Part shown: positions 10,983 to 24,144 of the stretch, piece after piece
How positions within the stretch are numbered: position 1 is the stretch's first letter
Layout: each line of letters starts with the position of its first letter
Assembly (NCBI GenBank): GCA_016800925.1
Contig: JABCPU010000169.1
Span: 62,001 to 126,000, forward strand
Length of the DNA stretch: 64,000 nucleotides
Reading direction: 5' to 3'
Origin: Suillus spraguei
Lineage: Eukaryota; Basidiomycota; Agaricomycetes; Boletales; Suillaceae
Notes under the pieces: generated by a model
The model's database searches: none
Seen by the model: the letters and a program-made list of their open reading frames with translations, nothing else
Told to the model about the DNA's origin: nothing
Translations under genes and position numbers: made by a program

Positions 10983-13900
10983 ATGTCGGGTCACGATCAT
11001 TCAAAAGTTGCCCACTTCATAGGTACGCGCCTATCGCTGAATAATGCATAACGCGTTTTAGACGCTGATCTTATTTTCAGGTGGAAATTCGCTAGATAAG
11101 GCCGCAGCTGGCCGTGTTACAGACTTTGTAAAGGCTCATGGCGGTCATACAGTCATCACGAAGGTAAGTCTCTTCTCGGGTTCTTCAAACTATGTTTCAT
11201 GTGCTCTACCCAACCTCATTCATCCTTTGATTTTTGACATGATTCTGATCATTCACTATCTTTTCTAGGTACTCATTGCAAATAACGGTAAGCACTAATA
11301 CAGAGCATATTGTGAGGGCTAACTCACATTACACAGGCATCGCGGCGGTCAAGGAGATTCGATCTATCCGCCAATGGAGTTATGAAACATTTGGAACAGA
11401 GCGCGCTGTCGAGTTTACAGTTATGGCAACTCCTGAGGACCTCAAGGTAAATGCTGAGTACATCCGCATGGCGGACCAGTACATCGAGGTGCCAGGAGGA
11501 TCGAACAATAACAATTATGCCAACGTTGACCTTATCGTCGATGTTGCCGAACGTGCTGGTGTGCATGCCGTTTGGGCAGGATGGGGTCACGCGTCTGAAA
11601 ACCCTCGACTACCCGAGAGTCTCGCTGCGTCGAAGAACCGTATAGTGTTCATCGGTCCTCCAGGAAGTGCCATGAGGAGCTTGGGAGACAAGATATCAAG
11701 TACGATCGTTGCTCAGAGTGCGGATGTTCCCTGTATGGCTTGGTCGGGGTCTGGGATATCGGACACTGCCTTATCAGAGCAGGGTTTCGTGACCGTACCC
11801 GACAAGGCGTACAAGAACGCTTGTGTCACAAGTGTCGTGGAGGGTCTCGCCAAGGCTGAGACTATTGGATATCCAGTCATGATCAAAGCCAGTGAAGGTG
11901 GAGGAGGAAAAGGCATTCGTAAAGTTGATCATCCGGATGCGTTCAAGAATGCGTTCCACGCCGTTGCAGGAGAAATACCAGGTACGGTGATTTAATCTGA
12001 CTTAAGCGTCCCCTAACTTACCTTCCCCAGGATCTCCGATTTTCATTATGAAGCTAGCTGGGCAAGCAAGACACTTAGAAGTTCAGTTACTCGCCGATCA
12101 GTATGGCAATGCCATCTCTTTATTTGGACGTGACTGTTCCGTTCAACGTCGCCACCAGAAGATTATCGAGGAAGCCCCAGTCACCATCGCAAAGGAGGAT
12201 ACATTTGAGCAGATGGAACGTGCAGCCGTCCGGTTGGCGAAGTTAGTTGGATATGTCAGCGCAGGCACCGTTGAATGTATGCGCATTATCTTTACTGGTT
12301 CTTTCAAAATTTTAACTTATTCCTCTTTAGATCTTTACAGTCATAGGGAGGACGTGTTCTATTTCCTTGAGCTAAACCCTCGTTTACAAGTAGAGCATCC
12401 GACAACTGAAATGGTTTCCGGCGTCAATTTGCCTGCTGCGCAACTACAGGTAGCCATGGGTATTCCTCTCCACAGGATCCGTCATATCCGCACTCTTTAC
12501 GGCGTGGCTCCTAATGCCTCGTCCGAGATCGATTTCGACATGGTGAAGCCTGAGTCGAATCAGCTTCAGCGCAAACCGCGTCCCAAGGGTCATGTTGTCG
12601 CAGTTCGTATCACTGCCGAGAACCCTGACGCTGGATTCAAACCTTCATCTGGATCTCTTCAAGAGCTCAATTTCCGTTCCAGTACGAATGTGTGGGGGTA
12701 CTTCTCTGTCAGCAGTGCGGGTGGTTTACATGAATTCGCTGATTCTCAATTCGGTCATATTTTTGCGTATGGCGAGGATCGATCCGAGAGTAGGAAGAAC
12801 ATGATCGTCGCGTTGAAGGAGCTTAGCATTCGTGGTGACTTCCGAACTACTGTCGAGTACCTCATCAAGCTCCTTGAGCTCGAAGCGTTCACCGAGAACA
12901 CCTTCACAACCGGATGGCTGGACACCCTCATCAGTAACAAGCTCACCGCCGAGCGTCCTGACGCTACGCTTGCTGTCGTCTGTGGTGCCATTACGAAGGC
13001 TCATCTCGCTGCCGACGCTTGCACAAACGAGTACAAACGCATCCTTGACAAGGGTCAGGTTCCTGCTCGTGACCTACTCAAAACCGTCTTCAGCGTTGAT
13101 TTCATCTATGAGAATACGCGGTATAACTTTACTTGCGCACGCTCCTCCAAGAACATGTGGACGCTGTTCTTGAACGGTGGCCGGACCATGGTTGGTGCTC
13201 GTCCACTGGCTGATGGCGGATTGCTCGTCATGCTTGATGGCCGGAGTCATTCCGTGTATTGGAGAGAGGAAGTAGGCGCACTGCGTCTCATGGTCGACGC
13301 GAAGACATGTTTGATTGAGCAGGAGAACGATCCCACGCAACTCAGAAGCCCGAGCCCCGGCAAGCTTGTTAGGTTCCTTGTGGATAGCGGCGACCATATT
13401 AACGCTGGGGAGACCTACGCAGAAATCGAGGTAAGTCTCCTGTAGTATAGATGCGATATTTCTGTGCCTGAGCTAGTTGCCTCTAGGTCATGAAGATGTA
13501 TATGCCACTCGTAGCTGCTGAGGACGGCATAGTTCAATTTGTCAAGCAGCCTGGCGTCAGCCTTGAGCCTGGTGACATTCTTGGCATCCTTACTTTGGAC
13601 GACCCAGCCCGCGTCAAGCACGCCAAACCCTTTGAAGGCCTCCTACCTCCTATGGGTCTCCCTGGCATCATCGGCAACAAGACCTATCAGCGTTTTGTTC
13701 GCTGCATGGGTACACTCAACGACATTCTTGAGGGTTATGACAACCAGGCTATCATGGCCTCGATCTTCAAGGACCTCATGAGGTGCTGCATGACCCTGAA
13801 CTTCCCTACTCTGAGGTTAACGCTATCTTGTCTGCGCTTTCCGGCCGCATGCCTGCAAAACTTGAAGAGGGCATCCGTAGCGCGATCGAGACTGCTAAAT

Positions 13901-16900
13901 CGAAGAGTGACGCTCACGAGTTTCCCGCAGTGCGCATCAAAAAGGTGCTCGAACACTACGTCCAGGACTCTATCTTGCCCAATGACAAGGCAATGTTCCG
14001 CATGCAGCTCACTGCTCTATATGATGTCCTCGAGCGCTTTATGGGTGGTATGAAGGGTCACGAAGTGCACACAATCGCCAACCTTCTTTCTGCATATGAG
14101 CAAACTGAGAAACTCTTTGGCGGAAGCATTGAGACTCGTGTCCTCAAGCTCCGAGAACAACACAAGGACGATCTCGACAAGGTTGTCGCCCTTGTACTCA
14201 GTCACACGAAGGCGCAGAGCAAGTCGAAGCTAGTGTTGGCCATACTTGACTACGTCAAGACAAGTGGTTTACCTGTTTCGAACGCAGAAAGTCGACTCTA
14301 CCAGGTCCTCAACGACCTTGCAGCTCTTGAATCCAAGTAGGGTCCTGTGTTTTCTCTCGTTGTAATTACTCAACGAGGGTCTTTTTAGGTCCTCCACTTC
14401 CGTTTCTCTTAAGGCTCGCGAGGTTCTCATTCTCGGGCAGATGCCGTCGTATGAAGAGCGTCTCATTCAAATGGAGGCCATTTTGAAAGCGTCGGTCTCT
14501 TCCAGCGTTTATGGCGAATCCGGCACTGCTAACAGGTGAAACGATCAATTGAATACTATCACTGTCGCTAACAACCCATTTAGGGCTCCATCTGCTGAAA
14601 TTTTACGAGAGTTGAGCGACTCGCGTTATACCGTCTACGACGTCCTTCCAGCATTCTTCTCGCATGCTGACCCAGTTGTCACCATGGGTGCGTTTTTGAC
14701 TTGATGAACTAATGCAGTAATTTTGACTGGGACCGTCCCTCAGCTGCCTTCGAGGTTTATATTCGACGTGCTTACCGAGCTTACTCACTTCTTTCCATTG
14801 ACTACGAGGAGGGTGATGGTTCGGATGATGGTGAACTGCCGAGCGCTGCCACTTGGAGGTTTAACCTTGGCCAATCTCATTCGCCACCATCGACTCCAAG
14901 CGTCACTGCGCCGTAAGTTCACCGTACAGCGACATCTTCATTCAGATCACTCATTTAATCACAGTGACCCTCGCCGCCAGGGCTCAGTCAGCGATTTAAC
15001 CTATCTCATAAGTCGCAGCAAGTCTCAGCCTGTTCGAAGTGGTGTTATTTCATCGTTCTCTGACCTTGCTGCCATGGCACGAGGCTTCGAGAAAGTTGCG
15101 GACTTTCTCCCTATATTTGACGTCGACGAATTCAGTCAGCGTTATGGTAACAGCCAGCCGCCTAACGTGATGAATCTTGCACTCCGTATTTTCGACAAGA
15201 CAGATGACATCGCCGAAGAAACTTGGGCAGAGCAGTTGACAAAGTTCTTGAACGATCGCAATGGCATCCTTGCAAAGCGTGGTGTCCGCCGCGTAACTAT
15301 TCTCATCTGCCGCCGCGGGCAATACCCAATGTACTTCACCCTTCGCAGCTCCGGCGGCTCCTGGGTCGAGGAGCAAGCCATCCGCAACATCGAACCGGCT
15401 CTTGCTTTCCAGCTGGACCTCAGCCGTTTGTCCCACTACAAGCTCACACCCTGTTTCGTTGAAACCAAGCAAATTCATATTTACCATGCGGTTGCTCGGG
15501 AGAACCAACTAGACAACCGCTTCTTCATTCGCGCACTCGTCCGTCCTGGACGCCTACGTGGCTCGATGAGTACCGCAGAATACCTCGTTTCTGAAACCGA
15601 TCGTCTCGTTACAAGTATTCTTGACGCACTGGAAGTCGTCAGTGCACAACACCGCAATGCTGACGTCAATCACATCTTCATGAACTTTGTTTACAACCTC
15701 GCGGTCTCGTATGAAGACGTTTTGACGGCTATTGCTGGATTCATCGAGCGACATGGAAAACGGTTATGGCGTCTCCACGTCACTGGTTCCGAGATTCGCA
15801 TTGCTCTGGAAGATAGCGAGGGGATTGTTACCCCCATTCGCTGTATTATAGAGAACGTATCTGGATTTGTGGTCAACTTCCATGGTTATCAGGAGATCAC
15901 GACAGATAAAGGCACCACTATCCTGAAATCCATTGGAGAAAAGGGGCCTCTGCACCTCCAGCCCGTCCACCAGCCGTACCCAACCAAAGAGTCGTTGCAA
16001 CCCAAGCGATATCAGGCACATCTCATCGGTACCACTTATGTCTATGACTTTCCCGAGCTCTTTTCCAAAGCCTTGCACAACCTCTGGATCAAGGCTCGTG
16101 CGACTGATTCCTCCCTAAGCTTGCCCAAGAACACTTTGGAGGCAAAGGAACTCGTGCTTGACGAGCATGATGAACTCGCGGAAGTTGAACGTGCTCCAGG
16201 AAACAACACTTTCGGAATGGTTGCTTGGGTGTTCACTCTTAGGACACCTGAGTATCCCGGCGGGCGCAAGGTAGTTGTGATTGCCAACGACATCACCTAC
16301 AAAATTGGCTCGTTTGGTCCCATTGAAGACCAGTTTTTCTACATCGTCACCAAGTACGCTCGCGAACACGGCCTCCCTCGCGTTTACCTTTCTGCCAACT
16401 CTGGCGCTCGCATTGGGCTGGGAGAAGAAGTGATGAACCTGTTTTCGTGCTCCTGGAACGTTGATGGGCACCCTGAGAAAGGCATCGATTATATTTACCT
16501 GACTCGGGAAAACTACCTGAAGGTTCAAGAGAAGGCTGCTGCGTCTGTGCGCACAGTTGAGATGACGGTTGATGGCGAGCTGCGCTACAAGATCACCGAT
16601 ATTATAGGTCTGCAGGACGGCCTCGGCGTTGAGAGTCTGAAGGGATCAGGTCTTATTGCTGGTGAAACATCACGGGCATACGACGACATCTTCACTATCA
16701 CTTTGGTCACCGCTCGATCAGTTGGAATCGGAGCTTATCTCGTACGTCTTGGAGAACGTGCAGTGCAAGTTGAGGGCCAGCCTATCATTCTCACTGGTGC
16801 TCCAGCCCTGAATAAGGTACTCGGACGGGAGGTGTATACCTCCAATCTGCAGCTTGGAGGGACGCAGATCATGTACAAGAACGGCGTATCGCATCTCACC

Positions 16901-18374
16901 GCTAGCAGCGACTTGGAAGGTGTCACACACATCTTGCAATGGTTATCGTATGTTCCAGAGTCGAAGGGCGACTCCCTACCTATTCGTGAAACTTCAGACT
17001 CTTGGGATCGTGATATCGCCTTCACACCTCCCAAGGGCCCGTATGATCCTCGTTGGTTCATCGAAGGCAAAGAAGATGAACACACGTCGCGGTGGCTCCC
17101 TGGCTTCTTTGACAGGGGGTCCTTCCAGGAGACACTCGGTGGGTGGGCCCAGACTGTCGTTGTTGGCCGTGCACGCCTTGGTGGTATTCCCATGGGTGTT
17201 ATTGCTGTCGAGACCCGGACAATTGAGCGCATTGTTCCTGCAGACCCTGCTAACCCAGCGTCGTTTGAACAACGAGTCATGGAGGCAGGTCAAGTTTGGT
17301 ACCCCAACTCTGCCTACAAAACCGCCCAGGCCATCTTCGATTTCAATCGTGAAGGACTCCCTCTCATCATCTTCGCTAATTGGCGTGGGTTCTCTGGTGG
17401 TCAGCAGGACATGTACGACGAGGTGCTCAAGCAGGGCTCGAAAATCGTTGATGGGTTATCCGCCTACAAACAGCCTGTCTTTGTTTACATCGTCCCCAAT
17501 GGTGAATTACGCGGCGGTGCCTGGGTCGTCCTTGACCCCTCGATCAACCCGGAGAAGATGGAGATGTATGCAGATGTCGAGGCTCGTGCTGGTGTTCTTG
17601 AACCGGAGGGTATTGTTGAGATTAAGATGCGCCGAGACAAGATCTTGAAATTGATGGAGCGTCTTGACTCGACGTACGCGGAGCTTATGCAAGCCAGCAA
17701 GGATACCACAAAGACCGCTGAGGAGAGAGCCCAAGCAACGCAGGCCCTAGCCGACAGGGAGACCTTTTTGCAACCCACGTACAAGCAACTTGCTTTGCTT
17801 TACGCAGACCTCCATGAGTAGGTGTTCCCCCAACCTCACAAGATGATCTTTGTCTAATTTGTGTACAGTCGCGCTGGGCGAATGGAAGCCAAAGGTTGTG
17901 CGAAACCTGCCGTATGGAAAGATGCCCGGAGATACTTCTATTGGGCCCTTCGCGCCCGCATCGCACGCTCCGGCTTGCTCCAGCAGATTGAAGATGGCAA
18001 CCCAGAAATGGAGTCTGAGGAGCGCGCCGCATTATTGGACTCACTTATCCCTGATAGTGATTTGTCTAACAATCGTGCTTTGGCCGAAGTCCTTGAACAG
18101 CTCGACATCACGTCGACCTTGTCGAAACTCAAGGCTGATCATCTACTTAGCCACTTTGCGGAGGTTGCAGAGGAAGACTCCAAGGCTTCTCTAGACGGTC
18201 TTGTTCGCATCATTGACAGTCTCTCGGATGGCGAGAAGATGACCTTGCAATCCGCCATACAGAACTCCGTGCGCCTAGTTGGTAAGCTTGGTTCTGTCGT
18301 TTTGTTGAGTTAATTCTGATGCAATATAGCTCCAGGACCTCCTTCGTACACTCATTGAACAAGACCTGCTCTGA
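10983..18374 (+). CDS. ACC1: Acetyl-CoA carboxylase, multifunctional, one frameshift
   Basis: Catalyses ATP-dependent carboxylation of acetyl-CoA to malonyl-CoA, the committed step of fatty acid synthesis, in the cytosol. Exons: 10983-11022, 11081-11163, 11269-11287, 11337-11981, 12031-12276, 12331-13430, 13487-14336, 14389-14535, 14584-14687, 14744-14912, 14965-17817, 17869-18277, 18330-18374. This gives ~2236 residues, close to yeast Acc1. Order: N-terminus with [11 protein letters not shown]; biotin carboxylase/ATP-grasp with [22 protein letters not shown] and [14 protein letters not shown]; biotin site VMKM at 13487-13498, right after an intron; a long central region; carboxyltransferase with [12 protein letters not shown] and [17 protein letters not shown]-terminus from [10 protein letters not shown]. 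One G is missing at 13780/13781 (before [15 protein letters not shown]). Exons sum to 6710 nt, one short of a multiple of three. The last intron is less certain: donor GTTGGT 18278 gives an ending [14 protein letters not shown]; donor GTAAGC 18282 gives a shorter, unrelated end. Confidence 0.97.
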
Positions 18375-18669
18375 TATTTCCTCACCTGTTCTCTACGATT
18401 CCTATCACGACTTTACAATACTCCCGCTGTTCACTTTGCTTAGACTACATACATAATACCTCGAATAGATGTCTACAATATGCCAGTCTGAAATGTTGTA
18501 CAGTGCCCACTTCACCTGAATTGAAGAATTATGAACAACAAATTATCAGAGGTCCGATGCAAGGACCTATTATTCCATTATGGCATTTAGATCTACATGA
18601 GGCATGGTAATAAAAACATAAGTAACTCAGTGCCTAATCATACAATGACATATCAGCATTAGACGTTGT
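18375..18669. other. Convergent 3' intergenic gap, ACC1 and SF3B1
   Basis: 295 bp between the stop codons of two convergent genes, presumably carrying both poly(A) sites. A/T-rich, nothing else seen. Confidence 0.4.
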
Positions 18670-21600
18670 TCAGAGGAACATCTGCAGTGGATGCCTGTCA
18701 TATACATTTTGTCCTTCACTAAGCTCACCCAGATCGGGATAGAACGGAACCATAGCATCCGAAGCTCCCAGGTACAATGCGTTATAGACGCGCCAGTAGA
18801 CCTAGTAATAAAGTAGATCAAATCAGTACGCGATGTGAAATATGCACCTGGAAAGACGCACCTCGCGGACTTTGCGTGCAGGGTGGAATAAACCTTGAAG
18901 AACGTAGCTCAAGAGGACACCGGGGCCAAGACATACCCGCATTGCCTCGATTGCATCCATAACAGCGCCAATAACATGCGGCGACGTTTCGAAACAGTTA
19001 GGCCAGACAAGATTCATCAAGTGCATCATAGAGTCTTCGCAGCCCATGCCCGCGACACCAAGTGCGATATGCTTCACGATGACGCTCGCAGTTTGACGAT
19101 GAACAAGGTCGCGGTCTGTGAGAGCATCTTCAAGCATGGTGACCACGGAGTCACAATAGTACGCCGACTGAGGCCCAATATATTCGAAGACAAATGTGAG
19201 GGCTTTGAGACAACCGGTGCGCACGTTGAGCTCCGCTGTCCGGTATTCGTTCAAGATAGCAGGGATACACGTAAAAGGACCGCAAGTCTCAGCGACGATG
19301 GCAATGGCGACAGTGCTGCAAACACGACTTTGGCGTTCTTGCACGCGCAAGTTGGTGAGAAGAACCGAAAGAACATCCTGAGGACCCAAGGACTTCGCAA
19401 TATATCCAAAGGAGTTGACAGCAGCACGTCGAATACCTTTCTTGTGTGCCTTCAATAAGTCCAGTAGCTCGAAACAAATGCGCATCCACTCTCGCGCCGG
19501 CACGAATTCTGCCCCACGATCGGCTGGTTGAAAAATAAGTCAGCGAATGCATAGACAAATAAATCAACTTGACACCCACCAATACGACCAATCAAGTTGA
19601 TAGATGCCTCCTGCACCTTCTCATGACGATTACGGAGGATAGGCGTCATCCGAGGCACTAATAACAAGCATTAGCAATCGACGCCACGACCTAAAAGAAG
19701 CAACTCACAAAGATCCTTAACCGGCGGATTCATCTGCGTCATACCAACAACATTAGCAATTGCTCCCTCTGCAGCAATGATACTACCGAGAGTGTCGGGA
19801 TATTCTTCACCAAGCTGTTCGAACAGAACAAGGCCTAGCTTGCTAAGAAGTTGGTCTTCTCCACACTGCTTGATTACGACAGCCAGCCTCGTCGTGAGAT
19901 CCGCAGCCTGTTGCCGGACCTTGGCGCTCTTGTTATTGAGCCGCCAGAGAACGGTAGAGACGATCTGCGTGAGATACGGCTTGACACGAATGCCAAGGGC
20001 ATTGACCACCGTGCCGAAGCCATCAAGCATGACCTGATCCTCGGTAGTCTGCTCCTGGAAGGAGTAGATGATGCCGTCGACCAGACGGACCTCGAGCCGC
20101 TCGTCAATATCCGATGCACCGAGCATGGCGACGACTTTGGTGATCGTCTCCATGACCATCTTCCGGTAAGGCTCGGCTTCATCCTTCAGCTCATTCACAA
20201 CTCTGCCGACTATCTCGGACACCCCAGCCTTCTGCGCAAGCTCGACGGTTGTCTCCACAACCTGACGGTAGTTTCGCCTATCGAGCGCCATCCGGCGAAC
20301 CCAAAATGCCCTGAAGAAGTCGGGCAAGATGTCCTGCTTAATATACTGAGGTGTGACACCTTCTGTGGCTGCGCATTGTTTGACCACCTTGAGGACGATC
20401 TTCTTCATCTCTTCGTCAGACGTTTGGAATTCACGAATGAGGATGACTGTGACTTCCTTGGTGTAGTAGGATGCGTACTCGGGGTCCATGAGGGGAATAA
20501 TGAAGCCGATGGCCTTCAAGAAGGCAGCAAGGCCCTTGCCACGATGCAGACGAATGCCAAGCCAGAGAGGCTTGAGCACCTCATCGAAGGACTCGATACC
20601 GTAGGGCGCAGCTGCTTCGGCAAGGGCAGCAAGTCCAAGTGCAGTCATGGTCCGCACTTTCTGCTGCTCATCCTGCAAACCGTGCGCAATGCAAGCCACG
20701 AGATTGCGAAGATGGGGCAAGACAGCGCAACCCATCATAATAGCAATCTGTTGCACGATGCGGATACCGGTATGTCGTGCCTGCCATGACTTCTTACTGC
20801 GACATACAGCCTTGAGGAAAGGCAAGAGGGAGGGAATACCGAGCGCGGAGGCGACGACAGAGAATGCACGAGCGGTAGTGTTACGGACGTATTCATCAGC
20901 ATGGTCAATGTCAGGGCGCATAGTGGATATCATGTGTGCGAGACCGGCAGCTTTTGAAAGGTTGGATATAATCTCCCGACCTTCCACGCGAGCATAGTAA
21001 TCCTCATCAATGAGGAGCGGCTCAATGACAACAAGAATTTTGTGAACGTACGGACGGACAAGGTCGTCGAGCTTGTAGAGGACACGATCAATCACCTTCA
21101 CAAGTAGGTGGCGCTCCTGATCCTCAAGAGTACGCTCCATAAGCAAGGGAAGGATTTTGTCAAAGAGAGGACCAGCACCAAACTCGCGAGCTTTGTCAGT
21201 GATTTGGCGGAGGGCAGTTTTTCGTACAGGAGGGGTGCCGTTCTTTATCTTCAGAAGTAAACGCATGATTTTGCGCTCCTTCATCTCATCCACTGACAGC
21301 TCCGTTTCATCTTCCTCCTTGAGAATCTTGGCGAAGTACTGAGCATCCTCGGCTTTAAAAAATGCAAGACTGCCGACACCAGGTATTTCGGTGGGAAGCT
21401 CAGGCGCGAGGCCGGCAGCAGCAGCCACTGCTGCGGCGTCTGAGCCTTCCTGGATGTGAAAGCCACCTACTTCTGTAACAGGTGCACCCATAAGCTTGCG
21501 GGGAGCTACCATCGGTGCATATCCAGGGGGAGGAGTAACAATAGCATACCCGGTGGCCGGCAAAATAGCATCCAACTCCTCGTCACTGAGATAACGGTTA

Positions 21601-22313
21601 TGCTTATCCTCCTGCATGATACCCGGCGCGTTCATTATGATCTGCGTCATGGGGGCTTCTGGAATGACAGCAGCTTGATCCCAGCGAGATTTCTTAGGTG
21701 TCTCACCCACAGCGCCGCCCTCTGCCGGAGTAGCATCCCAGCGAGAACGACGCTTTTTTGGCGCGGACGCTTCCAGGGCCTCCTTCGACCATTCGTTCTT
21801 ATCAGTCTTATTAGGGTCAACGTTCTCATCCGCAGGTTCGGGAACGTCCCATCTCCGTTTGCGTTTGGTCCCAGAAGTAGCTTCGCGAGAGTTCGCGAGC
21901 TCTTTTGCAGCGGCGAGTTCCCTGGCGACATCCTCAAGTTCGGCACGAGGAGGGGTCTTATCAAGGTCCATTTTCATCTTTCCCTCTTCCTTCTCCTGCC
22001 TCTCTTTTTCTTCAATCGCCCGCCTGACTCTTACTTCCTCCTGCTCCAACCTAGCCAGTCTCATTGCCTCTTTGTATCCTCCTTCCACTTCCATACCATC
22101 TTCGACAGATTTAAAAGCATCTGCGCTCTCCTGCGCAACACGACTGAAGCGACGGTTGTGGTAGTCGGACTGCCGTGCTGCAATCTGACGTTTTGAGGCT
22201 GTTTCTGCAAAGGGATCGATATTTTCTTCTTCAGCAAGATCTGCAAACTCCTGTAATATTTCTTTTGGTGCTGTAAACGAGTCAACGAGTCTTGGAGAGT
22301 TGGGGGCCGACAT
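18670..22313 (-). CDS. Splicing factor 3b subunit 1 (SF3B1/Prp10/Hsh155)
   Basis: Core HEAT-repeat protein of the U2 snRNP SF3b complex, which holds the branch-site adenosine. Four exons on the minus strand: 22313-19709, 19657-19580, 19523-18862, 18801-18670; 1158 residues, frame intact. The N-terminal part carries the RWD/TPxR-type repeats that bind p14/U2AF-like partners ([37 protein letters not shown]). The HEAT region from about residue 330 on is extremely conserved: [114 protein letters not shown]. The C-terminus ends [10 protein letters not shown]. Start ATG 22313 begins [13 protein letters not shown]; an upstream in-frame extension lacks conservation cues. The residue equivalent to human K666 is Arg; K700 (QQKVR) is conserved. 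Confidence 0.97.
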
Positions 22314-22464
22314 GGTGGAGGGTGATGGTGGTGCAGAACAAAGTCGTGAACATCGTGACCAACAGCGAGCTGAGTATGAATAATCCCACAAGCAAGACCA
22401 AATAAATGTGTTTCCGAATCAAACTCTAATTAGTTAGGGACACTCTGAGCCATCTTTGCAGGCT
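22314..22464. promoter_or_regulatory. Compact bidirectional promoter, SF3B1 / F-box
   Basis: Only 151 bp separate the divergent ATG codons of SF3B1 (22313, minus) and the first F-box gene (22465, plus). Both promoters and 5' UTRs must share or overlap this gap. No clear TATA box seen. Confidence 0.4.
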
Positions 22465-24144
22465 ATGCATAAATTGTTCTTCGTGCATGAGCTACTCACG
22501 ATAATATGCGAACAACTGTATGATGAAGATGATATCCCAAATACTTCCAAAGAGGCTCTGGCGCGTCTCGCCAGAACCTGTAAGGCCTTCCATTCCGTGG
22601 CATTGAATGCTCTCTGGTCAAATCTCGACGGTGTTGCGCCTCTAATCCAATGCCTCCCTGCAGAGGTCACTCGATTGTATTGGCGCCTGGTATGTTTATA
22701 GTAGTATTTAACTCATTGAGTACTTAACATCTCTCAGCCTTTAGGTACAGCAGTGGTTGGTATTGAACGGGCACCTCGAAAAGCGGAGTGGGACATCATT
22801 CAAGGCTACGCTAGTCGTGTCCAACATTTGCGTGTCTTAAACCCCCTTCGTCCTGTGGAGCAGTCTGTCATCTTTACACTTTCCCGTCCACCTACCACAT
22901 CCCCGCTGTTCCCGAATCTACGCTCACTCGTCTGGAATGACAGTAGACTCCAAACAATGAGCTTCTTAAAAACCTTAGGTGGACCCCTTCTGACATCCCT
23001 TACGTTTGATTGTTCGAGTACTGGCACTGCTCGGTGGGATGCGGCTGCATCTGCTATATTGAATTCTGTGCCCGTGATTTGTCCGGCTGTCAAAGTGATC
23101 ACCCTTCCCTCCAGTTCCCCCTGTCCCCCAATTCCGAACATGCTTCTCGCATGGAGCCACCTCGAGGAAGTCACATGTGGTGAAATCGATACAGTCATCT
23201 TTCATCATCTCGCCAAACAAACCTACTTACGCAAACTTGCATTTATACTGTCACAATCCATCTCTCAAAGTTTGACCGACCGACCTCCATTTCCGCAAGC
23301 TTTTTCGCGCCTCCGTGAACTGGAGGTCCATGCACCTGAATTACTTTCCTTGATCGAGTTCATGCAGAAATTAGAGATACATCCCACATCTATTCGTGGT
23401 CAAGTGGATGTTGGTCCAACTCCCTGCGACATAAGAGCATTTTTTGCCTTTCTCACAAAGCATTATGTGGATGTCAAACCGCAGAATGTTTCGTTGGAAA
23501 GTCTTTCCAGAATACGAATGCCCTCTGTAGCTCAACCTCCGTTGCTGCCACCTACTGGTGATCAGTTTACATCCCACAACGGCATCTATGGCAGTGATTT
23601 CATGCCTCTCGCCCAGTTTGGAAGCATTGACACCTTAATAATTGACGTGAATTGTAGTATACATCTCACAGATGATGACCTGGTATCCTTGGCATCTGCA
23701 TGGCCTCACCTCCGGACCTTCAGTATCAACAAAACACACGGATGGGTCATAAAATCTGATATTACCCAAACTGGTTTGCTCGAGATGCTTCAATGTTGCC
23801 CCAAACTCGGGACTCTTTGTATCGCAATCGATACCGACACATTCACAGAGGTGCCTTTGGATCGTCCAGGAGGAGGAATCCAAAACATGAATATCCGGAC
23901 AATTTATTTTGCAGACTCAGTTATCCAGCCTCGGGCAACTACTGTAGTTGCTGCATTCCTATCCGATGTTTTCCCCAGGCTCAATGAGGTCGCAGCCTGG
24001 AAATCGGATCAAATGCGTGCCCAACTGGATGCAGATAGAACGGAGGTGACGTACGCTGCTCGTTGGGAAAGCGTTTCTCAGCAGATTAAAGGAATGATTA
24101 GAATACGACAACAGGAAAGGAGGTGGCGAATAAACAGGGTTTGA
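22465..24144 (+). CDS. F-box protein, copy 1 of tandem pair
   Basis: Exons 22465-22689 and 22738-24144, 543 residues, frame intact. The N-terminus is the agaricomycete-type F-box (FFVHELLTIICEQL ... LARLARTCKAFHSVALNALW, then SNLDGVAPLIQCLP). The rest is a degenerate leucine-rich-repeat-like region with blocks such as LTSLTFDCSSTGTARW and RLNEVAAWKSDQMRAQLDA. F-box proteins bind Skp1 in SCF ubiquitin ligases, and the C-terminal region selects the substrate, which I cannot predict. ATG 22465 is preferred over an in-frame TTG upstream. The next gene downstream is a diverged paralogue with the same intron position, implying tandem duplication. Such genes are strongly expanded in mushroom genomes. 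Confidence 0.85.

Noticed and set aside
10983..18374. ACC1 as a pseudogene because of its frameshift
   Set aside because: Only a single base is missing in ~6.7 kb of otherwise perfect coding sequence with all catalytic motifs; a sequencing error is far more likely.
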